Assembly (NCBI RefSeq): GCF_002887815.1
Contig: NZ_PDHO01000002.1
Span: 62,001 to 126,000, forward strand
Source of the DNA: Mycobacterium sp. ENV421
GTDB taxonomy: Bacteria; Actinomycetota; Actinomycetes; Mycobacteriales; Mycobacteriaceae
Reading direction: 5' to 3'
DNA: 64,000 nt
How positions within the stretch are numbered: position 1 is the first letter of the stretch; each line of letters begins with the position of its first letter. Below are positions 9,850 through 22,623 of this stretch, in pieces. A program made the translations under genes and the position numbers. The notes under the pieces are model-generated. The model had not been told where the DNA came from, did no database searches, and saw nothing but the letters and a program-made list of their open reading frames with translations.

Positions 9850-11000
9850 GTGACGTAAATCAGCCCACCGACGAGCAACTCGCTGGGATGTCGCGCGAGG
9901 AGTTGGTCGAACTCGGCGGCCGGATGGACGGCGTCGAGACCATCGTCAAGGACCCGCGCTGGCCGGTCGAGGGCACCAAGGCCGAGAAGCGCGCAGCGCG
10001 TCTGGTGTCGATCTGGCTGCTGCTCGGCGGCCTGTTCGGTTTGGCGCTGCTGCTGGTCTTCCTGTTCTGGCCGTGGCAGTGGGACGGCTCGAACGAGCGC
10101 TCCCTGTCCGAGCTGGCCACCCCGCTCTACGGGTTGACCTTCGGCATGTCGATCCTGGCGATCGGCATCGGCGCGGTGCTCTACCAGAAGAAGTTCATCC
10201 CCGAGGAGATCTCGGTCCAGGAGCGCCACGACGGCGCCTCGCCGCTGATCCAGCGCAAGACCGTCGTCGCCAACCTCACCGACGCTCTCGAGGAATCGAC
10301 GATCAAGCGGCGCAAGCTGGTTGGGCTGTCGCTCGGGATCGGGATGGGCGCGTTCGGCGCAGGCACGCTGGTGGCGTTCATCGGCGGTCTGATCAAGAAC
10401 CCGTGGAAGCCGGTGGTTCCCACCGCCGAAGGCAAGAAGGCGGTGCTGTGGACCTCGGGATGGACCCCGCGGTTCACCGGCGAGACCATCTTCCTGGCGC
10501 GCGCCACCGGCCTGCCGGGCGAGTCGCCGTTCGTGAAGTTGCGACCCGAGGACATCGACGCCGGCGGCATGGAGACGGTGTTCCCGTGGCGTGAGAGCGA
10601 CGGCGACGGCACCACCGTCGAAAGCCACGAGCGACTGAGCGAAATCGCGATGGGCGTGCGCAATCCGGTGATGCTGATCCGCATCAAGCCGGCCGACATG
10701 TCCAAGGTCGTCAAGCGTGCAGGCCAGGAGAGCTTCAACTTCGGTGACCTGTTCGCCTACACCAAGGTCTGTTCGCACCTGGGCTGCCCGGCCTCGCTGT
10801 ACGAACAGCAGACCTATCGCATCCTGTGTCCGTGCCACCAATCGCAGTTCGACGCACTGCATTTCGCACGGCCGATCTTCGGTCCGGCTGCGCGCGCGTT
10901 GGCGCAGTTGCCGATCACCATTGACAAGGACGGGTATCTGGTCGCCAACGGCGACTTCGCCGAGCCCGTCGGACCCGCATTCTGGGAGCGCACATCATGA
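9846..11000 (+). CDS. qcrA: Rieske iron-sulfur subunit of cytochrome bcc
   Basis: A 384-aa actinobacterial-type Rieske protein with three N-terminal transmembrane helices (about 57-80, 95-115, 160-185) rather than one. The C-terminal Rieske fold contains CSHLGC and CPCHQSQFD, the two Cys-x-His pairs that bind the 2Fe-2S cluster. It accepts electrons from menaquinol at the Qo site of QcrB and passes them to QcrC. It is translationally coupled to both neighbours through 4-base ATGA overlaps. Confidence 0.95.
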   Translation: MSDVNQPTDEQLAGMSREELVELGGRMDGVETIVKDPRWPVEGTKAEKRAARLVSIWLLLGGLFGLALLLVFLFWPWQWDGSNERSLSELATPLYGLTFGMSILAIGIGAVLYQKKFIPEEISVQERHDGASPLIQRKTVVANLTDALEESTIKRRKLVGLSLGIGMGAFGAGTLVAFIGGLIKNPWKPVVPTAEGKKAVLWTSGWTPRFTGETIFLARATGLPGESPFVKLRPEDIDAGGMETVFPWRESDGDGTTVESHERLSEIAMGVRNPVMLIRIKPADMSKVVKRAGQESFNFGDLFAYTKVCSHLGCPASLYEQQTYRILCPCHQSQFDALHFARPIFGPAARALAQLPITIDKDGYLVANGDFAEPVGPAFWERTS

Positions 11001-12691
11001 GTCCGAAACTCAACGATGCCCTGGCCAAGCAGGGCGACGCCATCGACTCCCGTTACCACCCGTCGGCCGCGGTTCGACGACAGCTGAACAAGGTCTTCCC
11101 CACGCATTGGTCGTTCCTGCTGGGTGAGATCGCGATGTACAGCTTCATCGTGCTGCTGCTCACCGGCGTGTACCTGACGCTGTTCTTCGACCCGTCGATG
11201 GCCGAGGTGACGTATCAGGGTGTGTACCAACCGCTTCGGGGCGTCGAGATGTCGAAGGCGTTCGCCTCGGCGCTCGACATCAGCTTCGAGGTGCGCGGTG
11301 GCCTGTTCGTCCGCCAGATCCACCACTGGGCCGCGCTGCTGTTCGCCGCGGCGATCATGGTGCACCTGGCGCGCATCTTCTTCACCGGCGCCTTCCGCAG
11401 GCCACGTGAGGCCAACTGGGTCATCGGTTCGCTGCTGCTGATCCTGGCCATGTTCGAGGGGTACTTCGGCTACTCGCTGCCCGACGACCTGCTGTCCGGC
11501 ATCGGCCTTCGTGCGGCGCTGTCGTCGATCACCATGAGCGTGCCGATCGTCGGAACCTGGTTGCACTGGGCGCTCTTCGGCGGTGACTTCCCCTGCGGTG
11601 GGCTGGGCTACCAGTGCAGCGCGGTGGGCACCCTGCTCCCCCGGATGTACGCACTGCACATCCTGCTGATCCCCGGAATCATCTTGGCGCTCATCGGTGT
11701 TCACCTGGCGCTGGTGTGGTTCCAGAAGCACACCCAGTTCCCCGGCCCCGGCCGCACCGAGAAGAACGTCGTCGGCGTGCGCGTCATGCCGGTCTTCGCG
11801 GTGAAGTCGGGTGCGTTCTTCGCGGTGACCGTCGGCATCCTGGGCCTGATGGGTGGCCTGCTGCAGATCAACCCGATCTGGCAGCTCGGCCCCTACAAGC
11901 CGTCTCAGGTGTCGGCAGGCAGCCAGCCCGACTTCTACATGATGTGGACCGAAGGCCTGGCCCGTATCTTCCCGCCGTGGGAGCTCTACCTCGGCCATCA
12001 CACCATCCCGGCGGCGTTCTGGGTCGCGCTGGTCATGGGTCTGGTGTTCGGGCTGCTGATCGCTTACCCGTTCCTGGAGAAGAAGTTCACCGGGGACACC
12101 GCGCACCACAACCTGCTGCAGCGCCCGCGTGACGCTCCGACGCGGACTGCGATCGGTGCGATGGCCATCGCGCTGTACATGGTCTGGACGCTGGCCGCGA
12201 TGAACGACATCATCGCGCTGAAGTTCCACATCTCGCTGAACGCGACGACGTGGATCGGTCGCATCGGTTCGTTGGTGCTGCCTCCGCTGGTGTTCTTCAT
12301 CGCCTACCGCTGGGCGGTCGGCCTGCAGCGCAGCGACCGTGATGTGCTGGAGCACGGCATCGAGACGGGCATCCTCAAGCGCCTGCCGCACGGTGCCTAC
12401 GTCGAGCTGCACCAGCCGCTCGGCCCGGTCGACGAGCACGGTCACCCGCTCCCCCTGGAGTACCAGGGAGCGGCTCTGCCCAAGCGGATGAACAAGTTGG
12501 GCTCCGGCGGCCGAACTGGCCACGGCAGCTTCCTCACCGCCGATCCGGCGTCCGAGGATGCGGCGCTCAACGAGGCCGCACACGCCGCCGAGCACCGCAC
12601 ACTCACCGCCCTGCGCGAATGGCAGGACAGCGAGTACGGCGGCAACGGGAATGGCAATGGCAACGGAAGTGGCAACGGCCACCACCACTAG
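10997..12691 (+). CDS. qcrB: Cytochrome b subunit of cytochrome bcc
   Basis: A 564-aa di-heme b protein that oxidises menaquinol. Heme-ligand histidines fall in [11 protein letters not shown] and in the segment around [10 protein letters not shown] and GVHLALVW. The Qo-loop region has PPWELYLG in place of the classic PEWY. The family's long cytoplasmic C-terminal tail is present and here ends in a Gly-Asn repeat and three His. QcrB is the target of Q203-class inhibitors, which is established for M. tuberculosis. It is the last gene of the operon and is followed at once by a strong hairpin. Confidence 0.95.
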   Translation: MSPKLNDALAKQGDAIDSRYHPSAAVRRQLNKVFPTHWSFLLGEIAMYSFIVLLLTGVYLTLFFDPSMAEVTYQGVYQPLRGVEMSKAFASALDISFEVRGGLFVRQIHHWAALLFAAAIMVHLARIFFTGAFRRPREANWVIGSLLLILAMFEGYFGYSLPDDLLSGIGLRAALSSITMSVPIVGTWLHWALFGGDFPCGGLGYQCSAVGTLLPRMYALHILLIPGIILALIGVHLALVWFQKHTQFPGPGRTEKNVVGVRVMPVFAVKSGAFFAVTVGILGLMGGLLQINPIWQLGPYKPSQVSAGSQPDFYMMWTEGLARIFPPWELYLGHHTIPAAFWVALVMGLVFGLLIAYPFLEKKFTGDTAHHNLLQRPRDAPTRTAIGAMAIALYMVWTLAAMNDIIALKFHISLNATTWIGRIGSLVLPPLVFFIAYRWAVGLQRSDRDVLEHGIETGILKRLPHGAYVELHQPLGPVDEHGHPLPLEYQGAALPKRMNKLGSGGRTGHGSFLTADPASEDAALNEAAHAAEHRTLTALREWQDSEYGGNGNGNGNGSGNGHHH

Positions 12692-12696
12692 GCTCC

Positions 12697-12741
12697 AACC
12701 GAGAGAACCCCGGGTCCACAGGGCCCGGGGTTCTCTCGGTT
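12697..12741 (+). terminator. Strong intrinsic terminator after qcrB
   Basis: An 18-bp perfect stem (12697-12714 pairing with 12724-12741, starting AACCGAGAG and ending CTCTCGGTT) closes a 9-nt loop. It starts 6 bp after the qcrB stop. It lacks a run of T, as is common in mycobacteria. Confidence 0.85.
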
Positions 12742-12853
12742 CAGTGAGCGCTCACGTCTCACCTGGCGCGTCTGGATGAGAGCTCAACGCTCACTCAAGG
12801 AGGGCGTGCCAACGAGGGCGTGCACACGCCTCATCCCAGCGAACGCGGCAAAA

Positions 12854-13546
12854 CTAGGCCGGCACAGCCTCTTCCACCGCGCCGTGCAGCTGCCGCAGAT
12901 ACGTCACGGGGATCGCCGGCATCGCGATGGTGATGACCCCGGCAAGGCCGAGTGCCACCCACGCCGCGGTGTCGTTGTCCACCGCCATCAGGTACGTCGC
13001 GGTCGACACCCCGACCAGCGCAAGGCCGATCGCGCCGGCCAGCATGACCGTGCAGCGCAGCCACAGCCGGTCCAATTCGGTGGCTGGAATCAGCGGATCG
13101 GCCCGTCGCGACGCCGACGACTGGGCGAAGTCCGGCTGGTACCGCTCGTAGGGGTCCACGGTCGAGCCGAACACCTTCAGCTTCTCGGTGGGCGCCTCGG
13201 TGCCGCGTGCCGGGGCCGCCGGCGCGGACGCGGGCCGTGGTGGTGCGGCCTTGGCCGGCTCCGGCGTCGGGCGCGAATCATTCAGCGCGGTACGACGGGC
13301 CCGGATCAGCAGCGGGATCGCACCGACGATGATCACCGCCGACACGATGATGATGCTGTAGAGCAGCCAGGGGGTGTCGGAGCCGCCCGCGTTCGCGGAA
13401 TGGCCGCGACTCATGTCGACCAGCGCCACGATCGCGATCACCGTGACCGCAAGCAGCACCAGCCAGATCGCGCCGCACACCCCGACCAGCAGCCGGTCCA
13501 CGGTCTCCGGTGAGCGGCGGTCTTCTGTGTCTGTGTCTGTAGTCAT
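12854..13546 (-). CDS. Conserved mycobacterial membrane protein (Rv2197c-like)
   Basis: A 230-aa protein with two N-terminal transmembrane helices (about 20-45 and 60-80), a charged Pro/Ala-rich central segment and two C-terminal helices. It is probably the family listed as DUF2561, but I cannot confirm the number. No catalytic motif is visible. The ATG overlaps the mmpS3 stop (ATGA), so the two are cotranscribed. Position beside the cytochrome oxidase genes is conserved in mycobacteria; a role in that complex is not shown. Confidence 0.8.
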   Translation of the reverse strand: MTTDTDTEDRRSPETVDRLLVGVCGAIWLVLLAVTVIAIVALVDMSRGHSANAGGSDTPWLLYSIIIVSAVIIVGAIPLLIRARRTALNDSRPTPEPAKAAPPRPASAPAAPARGTEAPTEKLKVFGSTVDPYERYQPDFAQSSASRRADPLIPATELDRLWLRCTVMLAGAIGLALVGVSTATYLMAVDNDTAAWVALGLAGVITIAMPAIPVTYLRQLHGAVEEAVPA

Positions 13547-14376
13547 CAGCAACTCGTCTGCGCGGCGTTGTTTTGGTTCGACGACAGCACCACGCCGTCG
13601 CTGGTGGTGATCGAACAGTTCAGCCGGCTCACCAGGAACAGGCTGGAGGCCTGTACCGAGCCGACGTCGGACTGCGAGATCGGTGTCACGGTCAGCGACC
13701 ACGGAATGTAGACGTTGCGCTGGGTGCGCTGGCGGCCGGAGGCGTCCACGTAGGTCACCGAGATGATGTCACCGGGCGCCTTGGTGCCGGTCACCGAGTA
13801 GGTGACCTGACGCGGACCGGGCGGCGGTGTCGACGTGGTGGCCGGTGCCGGCGGCGCTGTCGTTGTGGTCACGGGCGGTGGTGCCTCCGTCGTCGCTGGC
13901 GGGGGTGGTGGTGGCGGGGGTGGCGGCGGCGGTTCCGATGTCACCGTCACCGTCTCGGGGGGCGGCGGGGGCGGCGGCTCCGTGGTGGTCGGCGGGGGCG
14001 GCGGCGGGGGCGGCGGCGTGGTGGTGGTGATCTCGTCCTGGACCGGGGGCGGCTTGACGGTCGTCGTCGTCGCCGGGGTCGCCAGCTTGTTGGTGTCGGT
14101 GCTGGTCACCAACAGCGAGACCGACACCACCAACGCGATGGCGGCGACGATGGCGGTGATGCCGACGACCCATGGCCACCGCGGCGGCTGCGGATCCTCG
14201 ACGTATTCGGTAGCCGCCTCGTAGCTGTCGTAGTCGTACAGTGCGGGATCCGGGGCGATGAATGGCCCTGCCGTGTACTGCTCGGACTCGGGCGCAGAAT
14301 AGGCCTCAAAGCCTGTACCGGTGGGTGTTTCACCCACCTCGCCCGACTCCTCATCCGGCGGATTCGGCCCGCTCAT
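13546..14376 (-). CDS. mmpS3: MmpS3 membrane protein with long Pro/Thr linker
   Basis: A 276-aa MmpS-family protein. An acidic cytoplasmic N-terminus (about 70 residues) is followed by one transmembrane helix (about 72-92), a very long Pro/Thr-rich outer linker (about 100-185, many runs of 7-12 Pro) and a C-terminal beta-rich MmpS domain (about 186-276) with two Cys near the end. Unlike other MmpS proteins, MmpS3 has no MmpL gene beside it. The linker would span the periplasm. The gene is coupled to the downstream membrane-protein gene. Confidence 0.88.
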   Translation of the reverse strand: MSGPNPPDEESGEVGETPTGTGFEAYSAPESEQYTAGPFIAPDPALYDYDSYEAATEYVEDPQPPRWPWVVGITAIVAAIALVVSVSLLVTSTDTNKLATPATTTTVKPPPVQDEITTTTPPPPPPPPPTTTEPPPPPPPETVTVTSEPPPPPPPPPPPPATTEAPPPVTTTTAPPAPATTSTPPPGPRQVTYSVTGTKAPGDIISVTYVDASGRQRTQRNVYIPWSLTVTPISQSDVGSVQASSLFLVSRLNCSITTSDGVVLSSNQNNAAQTSC

Positions 14377-14548
14377 GCTCGCCTGTCCTCTTTCGACTAC
14401 ATCACCGCGGCACGCGGGCCAAGGATTGACACACAGCGCGCCGACGGCTCCCGTTGCCCTGGCAAAACCCTACCCAACCGCCGGGCCGGATACGACGTAG
14501 CGCGCCTGAAGAGCCACGTGATGTCTCGATTGTGACCTTCGCGTCGGC

Positions 14549-14968
14549 TCAGTGCTTCTCGGGGCCGATGTAGTACTCGAACACCAGACCGCACACGGCG
14601 GCCATCACGAAGACGACGCCGGCCGCGATCAGCCACGGCAACCACAGCGCGGCGCCGACGGCAGCGGTCGAGAAGGCCAGCGCGATCAGGATCGGCCACC
14701 AGCTGTGCGGCGCGTAGAAGCCCAACTCCCCTGCGCCATCGCTGATTTCAGCGTCCTCGTAGTCCTCGGGGCGAGTGTCGAGGCGGCGCGCGACGAACCG
14801 GAAGAACGTTCCGGTGATCAGCGACAGACCCGCGGTGAGCACCAGTGCGGTGGTGCCGGCCCACTCGATGCCGCCGTACTGGAAGATCGCGGTCAGCGTG
14901 CCGTAGACGACAGCGGCGAGGACGAAGAACGCGGTCAGGATTTCGAAGAGCCTGGCTTCAATATGCAT
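14549..14968 (-). CDS. ctaF: Cytochrome c oxidase polypeptide IV
   Basis: A 139-aa subunit IV of the actinobacterial aa3 oxidase with four hydrophobic helices and the conserved sequence [14 protein letters not shown]. It is a structural part of the bcc-aa3 supercomplex. It starts 10 bp after the ctaC stop on the same strand, so ctaC-ctaF form an operon, as in M. tuberculosis Rv2200c-Rv2199c. Confidence 0.93.
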   Translation of the reverse strand: MHIEARLFEILTAFFVLAAVVYGTLTAIFQYGGIEWAGTTALVLTAGLSLITGTFFRFVARRLDTRPEDYEDAEISDGAGELGFYAPHSWWPILIALAFSTAAVGAALWLPWLIAAGVVFVMAAVCGLVFEYYIGPEKH

Positions 14969-14978
14969 CTGCGGTCCC

Positions 14979-16022
14979 CTACTTGCTCGCCTGCGGGATC
15001 ACTTGCTGCCCCCGACGGGTGTCGAACGGGTGCGTGGTGGTCGCCAACGGTGGCTGGTTGATCGACTGCAGCGCCTCGGCGTTGGTCTTGCCCGCGATGC
15101 GTTGCTGCAGGTAGGCCTTGAAGTCATTGGGCGAGACCACCCTGACCTCGAAGTTCATCATCGAGTGGTACGTGCCGCACATCTCGGCGCAGCGCCCGAC
15201 GAACGCTCCGGTCTCGGTGATCTCGGAGATCTGGAACTTGTTCTCGGTGTGGTTGGCTTCCGGGTTCGGGAAGACGTCACGCTTGAACAGGAACTCCGGC
15301 ACCCAGAACGAGTGGATGACGTCGGCCGAGGCGACCTGGAACTCGATCCGCTTGCCGGCCGGCAGCACGAGCACCGGGATCTCGTTGCTGGTGCCCTCGG
15401 TCTCGACCTTGTCGAAGTTCAGGTAGGTGCGGTCCTGCGGGTTGAGGCCGCGCACCGCGCCGACCTTCTCCTCGCCGTGTTCGTCGACGCCCTCGGGCTT
15501 GGAGACCATCGCGGCCTTGCGCGCCGGGTCGGCACCCTCGTAGTTGAGCGTGCCGTCCTTGAAGTCGACCTTCTGGTAGCCGAACTTCCAGTTCCACTGG
15601 AAGGCGGTGACGTCGATGACGACCTCAGGGTTGGGGTCGCGGTGCATCATCTTCTCCTGCACCACGACGGTGAAGTAGAAGAGCACCGAGATGATCAGGA
15701 ACGGGACGACCGTGAGCACGAGCTCCAGCGGCATGTTGTAGCCGAACTGGCGCGGCAGCGGCGCATCGTCGGGGGTGTTCTTCTTCTTGCGATGGAATGC
15801 CATCGCCCAGAAGGTCAGGCCCCACACGATGATGCCGACGACGAAGGCGCTGATGACCGACCAGACCCAGAGGTCGCGGTTGGTGTGCGCCTCCGGGGTG
15901 ATGCCCTTGGGCCAGCCCAGACCGAACACTTCTTGCCAGCTGCACCCGCTGAGGGTCAGCGCCAGCGCACCAAAGGTGACGGCTAGCGCCAGCACCCGGA
16001 ACCGGGAACCGCGGGTCTTCAC
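14979..16022 (-). CDS. ctaC: Cytochrome c oxidase subunit II (CuA)
   Basis: A 347-aa lipoprotein-type subunit II: signal peptide with lipobox LSGC, two transmembrane helices (about 55-80 and 105-125) and a cupredoxin CuA domain. The copper ligands lie in [12 protein letters not shown] together with an upstream His in [10 protein letters not shown]. It receives electrons from QcrC. The GTG at 16022 is chosen for its AGGAGG ribosome-binding site 8 nt upstream and because the signal peptide follows directly; the longer frame upstream is not homologous. Confidence 0.94.
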   Translation of the reverse strand: MKTRGSRFRVLALAVTFGALALTLSGCSWQEVFGLGWPKGITPEAHTNRDLWVWSVISAFVVGIIVWGLTFWAMAFHRKKKNTPDDAPLPRQFGYNMPLELVLTVVPFLIISVLFYFTVVVQEKMMHRDPNPEVVIDVTAFQWNWKFGYQKVDFKDGTLNYEGADPARKAAMVSKPEGVDEHGEEKVGAVRGLNPQDRTYLNFDKVETEGTSNEIPVLVLPAGKRIEFQVASADVIHSFWVPEFLFKRDVFPNPEANHTENKFQISEITETGAFVGRCAEMCGTYHSMMNFEVRVVSPNDFKAYLQQRIAGKTNAEALQSINQPPLATTTHPFDTRRGQQVIPQASK

Positions 16023-16154
16023 GTTGGCGCCTCCTGATACTGGGGACTGGGGCCCACACCGCATTTTCGTCGTCGCGGGAACTTTCCGCGCATCGAATAC
16101 TACGCAGCGTAGACCACGCCCGAACACCCAGCCCGACACATCCGCGAGTTACGG

Positions 16155-16160
16155 CATACT
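16155..16160 (+). promoter_or_regulatory. -10 box, leaderless start of asnB
   Basis: CATACT ends 7 nt before GTG 16168. This places the 5' end of the message at the start codon that exposes Cys2. Confidence 0.5.
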
Positions 16161-16167
16161 GGGGCCG

Positions 16168-19091
<2,924 letters not shown>

Positions 19092-19217
19092 CTAATGGGA
19101 CTAGCACCGAGGCCGTGCGCTAGCCTGCGTACAAGAGCCGACTATATGGCCCGGCATCGGCCCCGCCGCGGCGGGTGCTTGAAGTTTTGGCCTCCACCGA
19201 CCGCAGGAGACTTATCG

Positions 19218-19859
19218 ATGGCTGGCCCGATTCCGCCGCATCAGCAGGCCGGGGCCGAGGGCGAGCCGTACCCGGAGCAGCCGTTCGGCCCGCCGGGCGG
19301 GATCCCGCCGGTGCCCTATCCCGGCGTCTACCCCGGCGCCCTTCCGCCGCCGGTGGCCTACCCGCCGGCGCCGCGTAAGCGCCGTACGGCGCTGTGGCTG
19401 GGCTTGCTGACCGTGGTCGTCGTGGCCGCCGTGGTGGCCGCGGTCCTGACGATCCGCACCGGGGAGTCCACCACGGCCGCGGGCGGGTTCAGCGAGGCCG
19501 CAGCCAAGTCGTCGATATCGAGCTACCTGACCGCGCTGTCCAAGGGCGACACCGAGACCATCGCGCGCAACAACCTGTGCGGCATGTACGACGGGGTGAA
19601 GGACCGCAAATCCGACCTGGCGCTGGCCAAGCTGGCCAGCGACGCGTTTCGCAGGCAGTTCGCCGGCGCCGAGGTGACCTCGATCGATTCGATCGTCCCG
19701 TGGTCGAACTATCAGGCGCAGGTGTTGTTCACCATGAAGGTGGCGTCCTCCGGTAGCCGCGGCAACCGCGGCGAGGAACAAGGCGTGGCTCAGCTGCTCC
19801 GCCAGGGCAACCAGCTGCTGGTGTGCTCGTATCTATTGCGAACGGCCGCCCAGTACTGA
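19218..19859 (+). CDS. Membrane-anchored protein, Rv2203-like
   Basis: A 213-aa protein with a Pro/Gly-rich cytoplasmic N-terminus (1-55), one transmembrane helix (about 58-80) and an outer domain of about 120 residues that resembles the NTF2-like/DUF4878 type (alternating helix and strand, with ISSYLTALSKGD at its start). Mycobacteria carry many such Pro-rich anchored proteins with unknown ligands. The ATG at 19218 follows CAGGAGA. It is divergent from adoK and convergent with the Fe-S protein gene, with a shared hairpin at its end. Confidence 0.8.
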   Translation: MAGPIPPHQQAGAEGEPYPEQPFGPPGGIPPVPYPGVYPGALPPPVAYPPAPRKRRTALWLGLLTVVVVAAVVAAVLTIRTGESTTAAGGFSEAAAKSSISSYLTALSKGDTETIARNNLCGMYDGVKDRKSDLALAKLASDAFRRQFAGAEVTSIDSIVPWSNYQAQVLFTMKVASSGSRGNRGEEQGVAQLLRQGNQLLVCSYLLRTAAQY

Positions 19860-19874
19860 GACTGGACGGCCGTT
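19841..19874. terminator. Bidirectional hairpin overlapping a stop codon
   Basis: A 14-bp stem with one mismatch (19841-19854 with 19861-19874) and a 6-nt loop spans the TGA of the Rv2203-like gene and lies just before the end of the convergent Fe-S gene, so it can serve both. Confidence 0.7.
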
Positions 19875-19889
19875 GCGGTTGAAGCTTGG

Positions 19890-20255
19890 TTAGTTGAACG
19901 AATCGCCGCAGGCGCACGAGCCGGTGGCGTTCGGGTTGTCGATCGTGAAGCCCTGCTTCTCGATGGTGTCGACGAAGTCGATGGTCGCGCCCTGGATGTA
20001 CGGCGCGCTCATCCGGTCGACGGTCAGATTGACCCCGCCGAACTCGCTGACCAGGTCACCGTCGAGGGTGCGATCGTCGAAGAACAGGTTGTAGCGCAGG
20101 CCGGCGCAGCCACCCGGCTGAACGGCGATCCGCAGCGCCAGGTCGTCGCGGCCTTCCTGGTCCAGCAGCGACTTGGCCTTAGCGGCCGCGGCCTCGGTCA
20201 GAATCGCGCCGTGGGTCTCGGTCGTGGTCTCGGTCGACTGATCGGAAACAGTCAT
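19890..20255 (-). CDS. A-type iron-sulfur carrier/insertion protein
   Basis: A 121-aa HesB/IscA/ErpA-type protein. It has the three conserved cysteines: one in GGCAGLRY and two in the C-terminal CACGDSF. Such proteins bind a 2Fe-2S or 4Fe-4S cluster at the dimer interface and deliver it to apoproteins. Position matches Rv2204c. Lipoate synthase LipA, encoded in this window, is a typical client class, but that link is inference. The ATG follows GGGAG by 6 nt. Confidence 0.9.
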   Translation of the reverse strand: MTVSDQSTETTTETHGAILTEAAAAKAKSLLDQEGRDDLALRIAVQPGGCAGLRYNLFFDDRTLDGDLVSEFGGVNLTVDRMSAPYIQGATIDFVDTIEKQGFTIDNPNATGSCACGDSFN

Positions 20256-20349
20256 TGCGTCTCCCTACAAGCAGATGTCTTTGCGGGCTTTACCCACTTC
20301 GTCAACGGTACCTTGTCCGGGCGCTATTCCCGAGTCGATGGGCCCGTCC

Positions 20350-21405
20350 TCAGCCGACCAGGTCGGCGGCGGTCCGGCGGGCCAGGCCGGTGAGCTGAGC
20401 GGCGGCGTCGTCGATGGCGACCTGCACCGACCCGGCGTAGTCGGCGATCGCGTGCGCCGCGGTGATTCCCGCCGCGGTCAACTCCGCTGGCGGCAGGGTG
20501 ACCTGGCCGGCCAGCACGATCACCGGAACACCGCGGGCCCGCGCGCCGCCGGCGAGTGCGCTGACCACCTTGCCGTGCAGCGATTGGTCGTCGAAGCGGC
20601 CTTCCCCGGTGACGATCACGTCGGCGGCCGCGACGTCGGCGGCCAGCCCGGTGTGCTCGGCGATGACGGCCGCTCCGGATTCGCGGCGTGCGCCCAGGGC
20701 CAGCAGCGCGGCCCCCAGTCCCCCGGCCGCGCCCGCGCCGGGCAGTGGGCTGATCGTCATCCCTGCCAGCGCATCGAGCGTGACAGCCCACGCCGTCATC
20801 CGCTGCTCGAGCCTCGCCACGGTGTCCGGATCGGCGCCCTTCTGGGGGCCGAAGACCCGCGCCGCCCCCATCGGACCCAGCAGCGGGTGTTCCACGTCCG
20901 TGGCAGCGATCAGATCGACCTGTGCCAGCTTGACCCTGGCCTGTTCCGGGCCGCCGAGCGCCTCGATCATCCCGCGGCCGCCATCGGTGCAGGAGCTGCC
21001 GCCCAGGCCGACGATGATCGTGCGGGCGCCGGCCTGCAGCGCGGCGTCGATCAGCTGGCCGACTCCGCGGCTGTGGGCGGCGACCGCACTGTCCGGCGTG
21101 GGCGGACCGGGAAGCAGCGTCAGGCCGCAGGCCTGGGCGCATTCGATGTAGGCGGCCGACGCGGCGCGATCGTCGACCCATTCGGCGTCGACGTCCTCAT
21201 CGAGCGGCCCGGACACCCGGGTGTGACGAACCTCGCCGAGCCTCCCGGCCAGCACGCCGACGAAGCCGGGGCCGCCGTCGGATTGCGGCGCCAGGACGAG
21301 TTCGTCGGAGGGCCTGGCGTCACGCCAGCCGGCCGCGATGGACTGGGCGGCTTCGACGGCGGTCAGGCTGTCGCCGTAGCAGTCCGGCGCGATCAGCACC
21401 CGCAT
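20350..21405 (-). CDS. Glycerate kinase (GlxK type I)
   Basis: A 351-aa glycerate 2-kinase-family protein. It begins [16 protein letters not shown], in which the family's DSFKGSLSA-type motif appears as a variant, and contains the Gly-rich nucleotide segment [14 protein letters not shown] and the C-terminal DDQSLHGKV. It would convert D-glycerate to a phosphoglycerate for entry to glycolysis. The ATG at 21405 lies 6 nt after a TACCCT -10 box, so leaderless expression is likely. Orthologous by position to Rv2205c. Confidence 0.88.
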   Translation of the reverse strand: MRVLIAPDCYGDSLTAVEAAQSIAAGWRDARPSDELVLAPQSDGGPGFVGVLAGRLGEVRHTRVSGPLDEDVDAEWVDDRAASAAYIECAQACGLTLLPGPPTPDSAVAAHSRGVGQLIDAALQAGARTIIVGLGGSSCTDGGRGMIEALGGPEQARVKLAQVDLIAATDVEHPLLGPMGAARVFGPQKGADPDTVARLEQRMTAWAVTLDALAGMTISPLPGAGAAGGLGAALLALGARRESGAAVIAEHTGLAADVAAADVIVTGEGRFDDQSLHGKVVSALAGGARARGVPVIVLAGQVTLPPAELTAAGITAAHAIADYAGSVQVAIDDAAAQLTGLARRTAADLVG

Positions 21406-21411
21406 TCGTGC

Positions 21412-21417
21412 AGGGTA
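21412..21417 (-). promoter_or_regulatory. -10 box for the glycerate kinase gene
   Basis: TACCCT on the minus strand ends 6 nt before ATG 21405. It shares two bases (21416-21417) with the divergent -10 box. Confidence 0.45.
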
Positions 21418-21421
21418 ACCT
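21416..21421 (+). promoter_or_regulatory. -10 box for the DUF3043 gene
   Basis: TAACCT on the plus strand ends 7 nt before GTG 21429. It overlaps the opposing -10 box, so both polymerases would compete for one site. Confidence 0.45.
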
Positions 21422-21428
21422 GGCAGGC

Positions 21429-22082
21429 GTGAAGCTGCTGGGCCGCAAGAACGACGAAGGTGCCGCCAAGGCCGAACCGGTGGAGGTCGATGAGTCTGCC
21501 GCGGTGGCCGGCACCACCGCGCCCAAGGGCAAGCCGACCCCGAAGCGCAGTGCCACGGCCAAGCGCCGCGGGCCGGTCGCCCCCGCACCGATGACCTCCG
21601 CCGAGGCGCGCAAGCGCCGCAAGGAGATGCGCGCCACCCTCACCAAAGAGGAGCGTCGCGCCGAGAAGGATCAGCGCCGCACGGCGATGAACGATCGCCG
21701 TGAGCGGATGATGGCCGGCGACGAGGCTTACCTGCTGGCCCGCGACCAGGGACCGGTGCGCCGGTATGCGCGCGACATCGTCGACGCCCGTCGCAATGTG
21801 CTGGGGCTGTTCATGCCGTCCGCGCTGGGCTTGATCTTCGTGATGCTGGCGGTGCCGCAGGTCCAGCTGTTCATCTCCCCCGCGATGCTGGTCTTGATGG
21901 CGGTCATGGCGATCGACGGAATCCTGTTGGGCCGCAAGGTGAAGAAGGCCGTCGACGCGAAGTTCCCGGACAACGACGAAGGCGCCTTCAAGCTCGGGAT
22001 GTACGCCGCGGGCCGGGCTTCCCAGATCCGCCGTATGCGCGCGCCGCGACCGCAGGTCGAGCGCGGCGCCAAGGTTGTCTGA
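21429..22082 (+). CDS. DUF3043 membrane protein (Rv2206-like)
   Basis: A 217-aa protein with a basic, lysine/arginine-rich N-terminal half (about 1-110, including RKRRKEMR) and two adjacent transmembrane helices (about 125-165), then a short basic C-terminus. The family is conserved in Actinobacteria without known function. GTG 21429 is chosen because a -10 box precedes it by 7 nt. Its stop is within 14 bp of the likely cobU start. Confidence 0.82.
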   Translation: MKLLGRKNDEGAAKAEPVEVDESAAVAGTTAPKGKPTPKRSATAKRRGPVAPAPMTSAEARKRRKEMRATLTKEERRAEKDQRRTAMNDRRERMMAGDEAYLLARDQGPVRRYARDIVDARRNVLGLFMPSALGLIFVMLAVPQVQLFISPAMLVLMAVMAIDGILLGRKVKKAVDAKFPDNDEGAFKLGMYAAGRASQIRRMRAPRPQVERGAKVV

Positions 22083-22095
22083 GTCCCGCCAGGCG

Positions 22096-22623
22096 GTGCG
22101 CACTCTGGTGCTCGGCGGAATCCGGTCGGGCAAGTCACGCTGGGCCGAGACGGCGCTGGCCGATGAATCCGAGGTCCGCTACGTCGCCACCGGTGCGGCC
22201 GCCGATTCCGACCCGTCCTGGGCGCGCCGGGTGGCTGCGCACCGCGAGCGTCGGCCGGCTTCCTGGCGCACCGTCGAAACCGCCGATGTGGCAGCCGTTT
22301 TGCGCGACGGCCCGGCCACGGCCACCCTGGTCGACGATCTGGGCGGCTGGCTGACCGCCACGTTCGATCGCCGCGGCTGGGACGGCGGATCGGTGAGACC
22401 CGACGTCGACGAGCTCGTCGGCGCGGTCGAGACGTTCACCGGGCGGCTGGCATTGGTCAGCCCCGAGGTCGGGTTGACCGTGGTGGCGGCGACTGCTTCT
22501 GGCAGGCGCTTCACAGACGAACTCGGCACACTCAATCAACGACTCGCCCTGTGCTGTGACCAGGTGGTCCTGGTGGTTGCGGGATTCCCGGTCTGGGTCA
22601 AACCGACGAAAGCGTTGAGCTGA
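22096..22623 (+). CDS. cobU: Adenosylcobinamide kinase/guanylyltransferase
   Basis: A 175-aa bifunctional enzyme that phosphorylates adenosylcobinamide and converts it to the GDP form in cobalamin lower-loop assembly. The P-loop [12 protein letters not shown] is at the N-terminus; [15 protein letters not shown] matches the guanylylated-His region and [10 protein letters not shown] the following motif. GTG 22096 is preferred as it precedes the first beta strand; TTG 22075, overlapping the DUF3043 stop, would add seven residues. Its TGA overlaps the cobT ATG by one base. In M. tuberculosis I recall cobU elsewhere, so the cobU-cobT-cobS grouping here is a difference. Confidence 0.9.
   Translation: MRTLVLGGIRSGKSRWAETALADESEVRYVATGAAADSDPSWARRVAAHRERRPASWRTVETADVAAVLRDGPATATLVDDLGGWLTATFDRRGWDGGSVRPDVDELVGAVETFTGRLALVSPEVGLTVVAATASGRRFTDELGTLNQRLALCCDQVVLVVAGFPVWVKPTKALS

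Noticed and set aside
10814..12688. A 624-codon open frame antisense to qcrB
   Set aside because: Arises from high GC in the third codon position of qcrB; its product is rich in Arg/His/Gln without fold or motif, and qcrB is certain.
13835..14224. Gly-rich, PE_PGRS-like frame on the plus strand
   Set aside because: It is the antisense of the Pro-rich linker of mmpS3 (CCx codons read as GGx).
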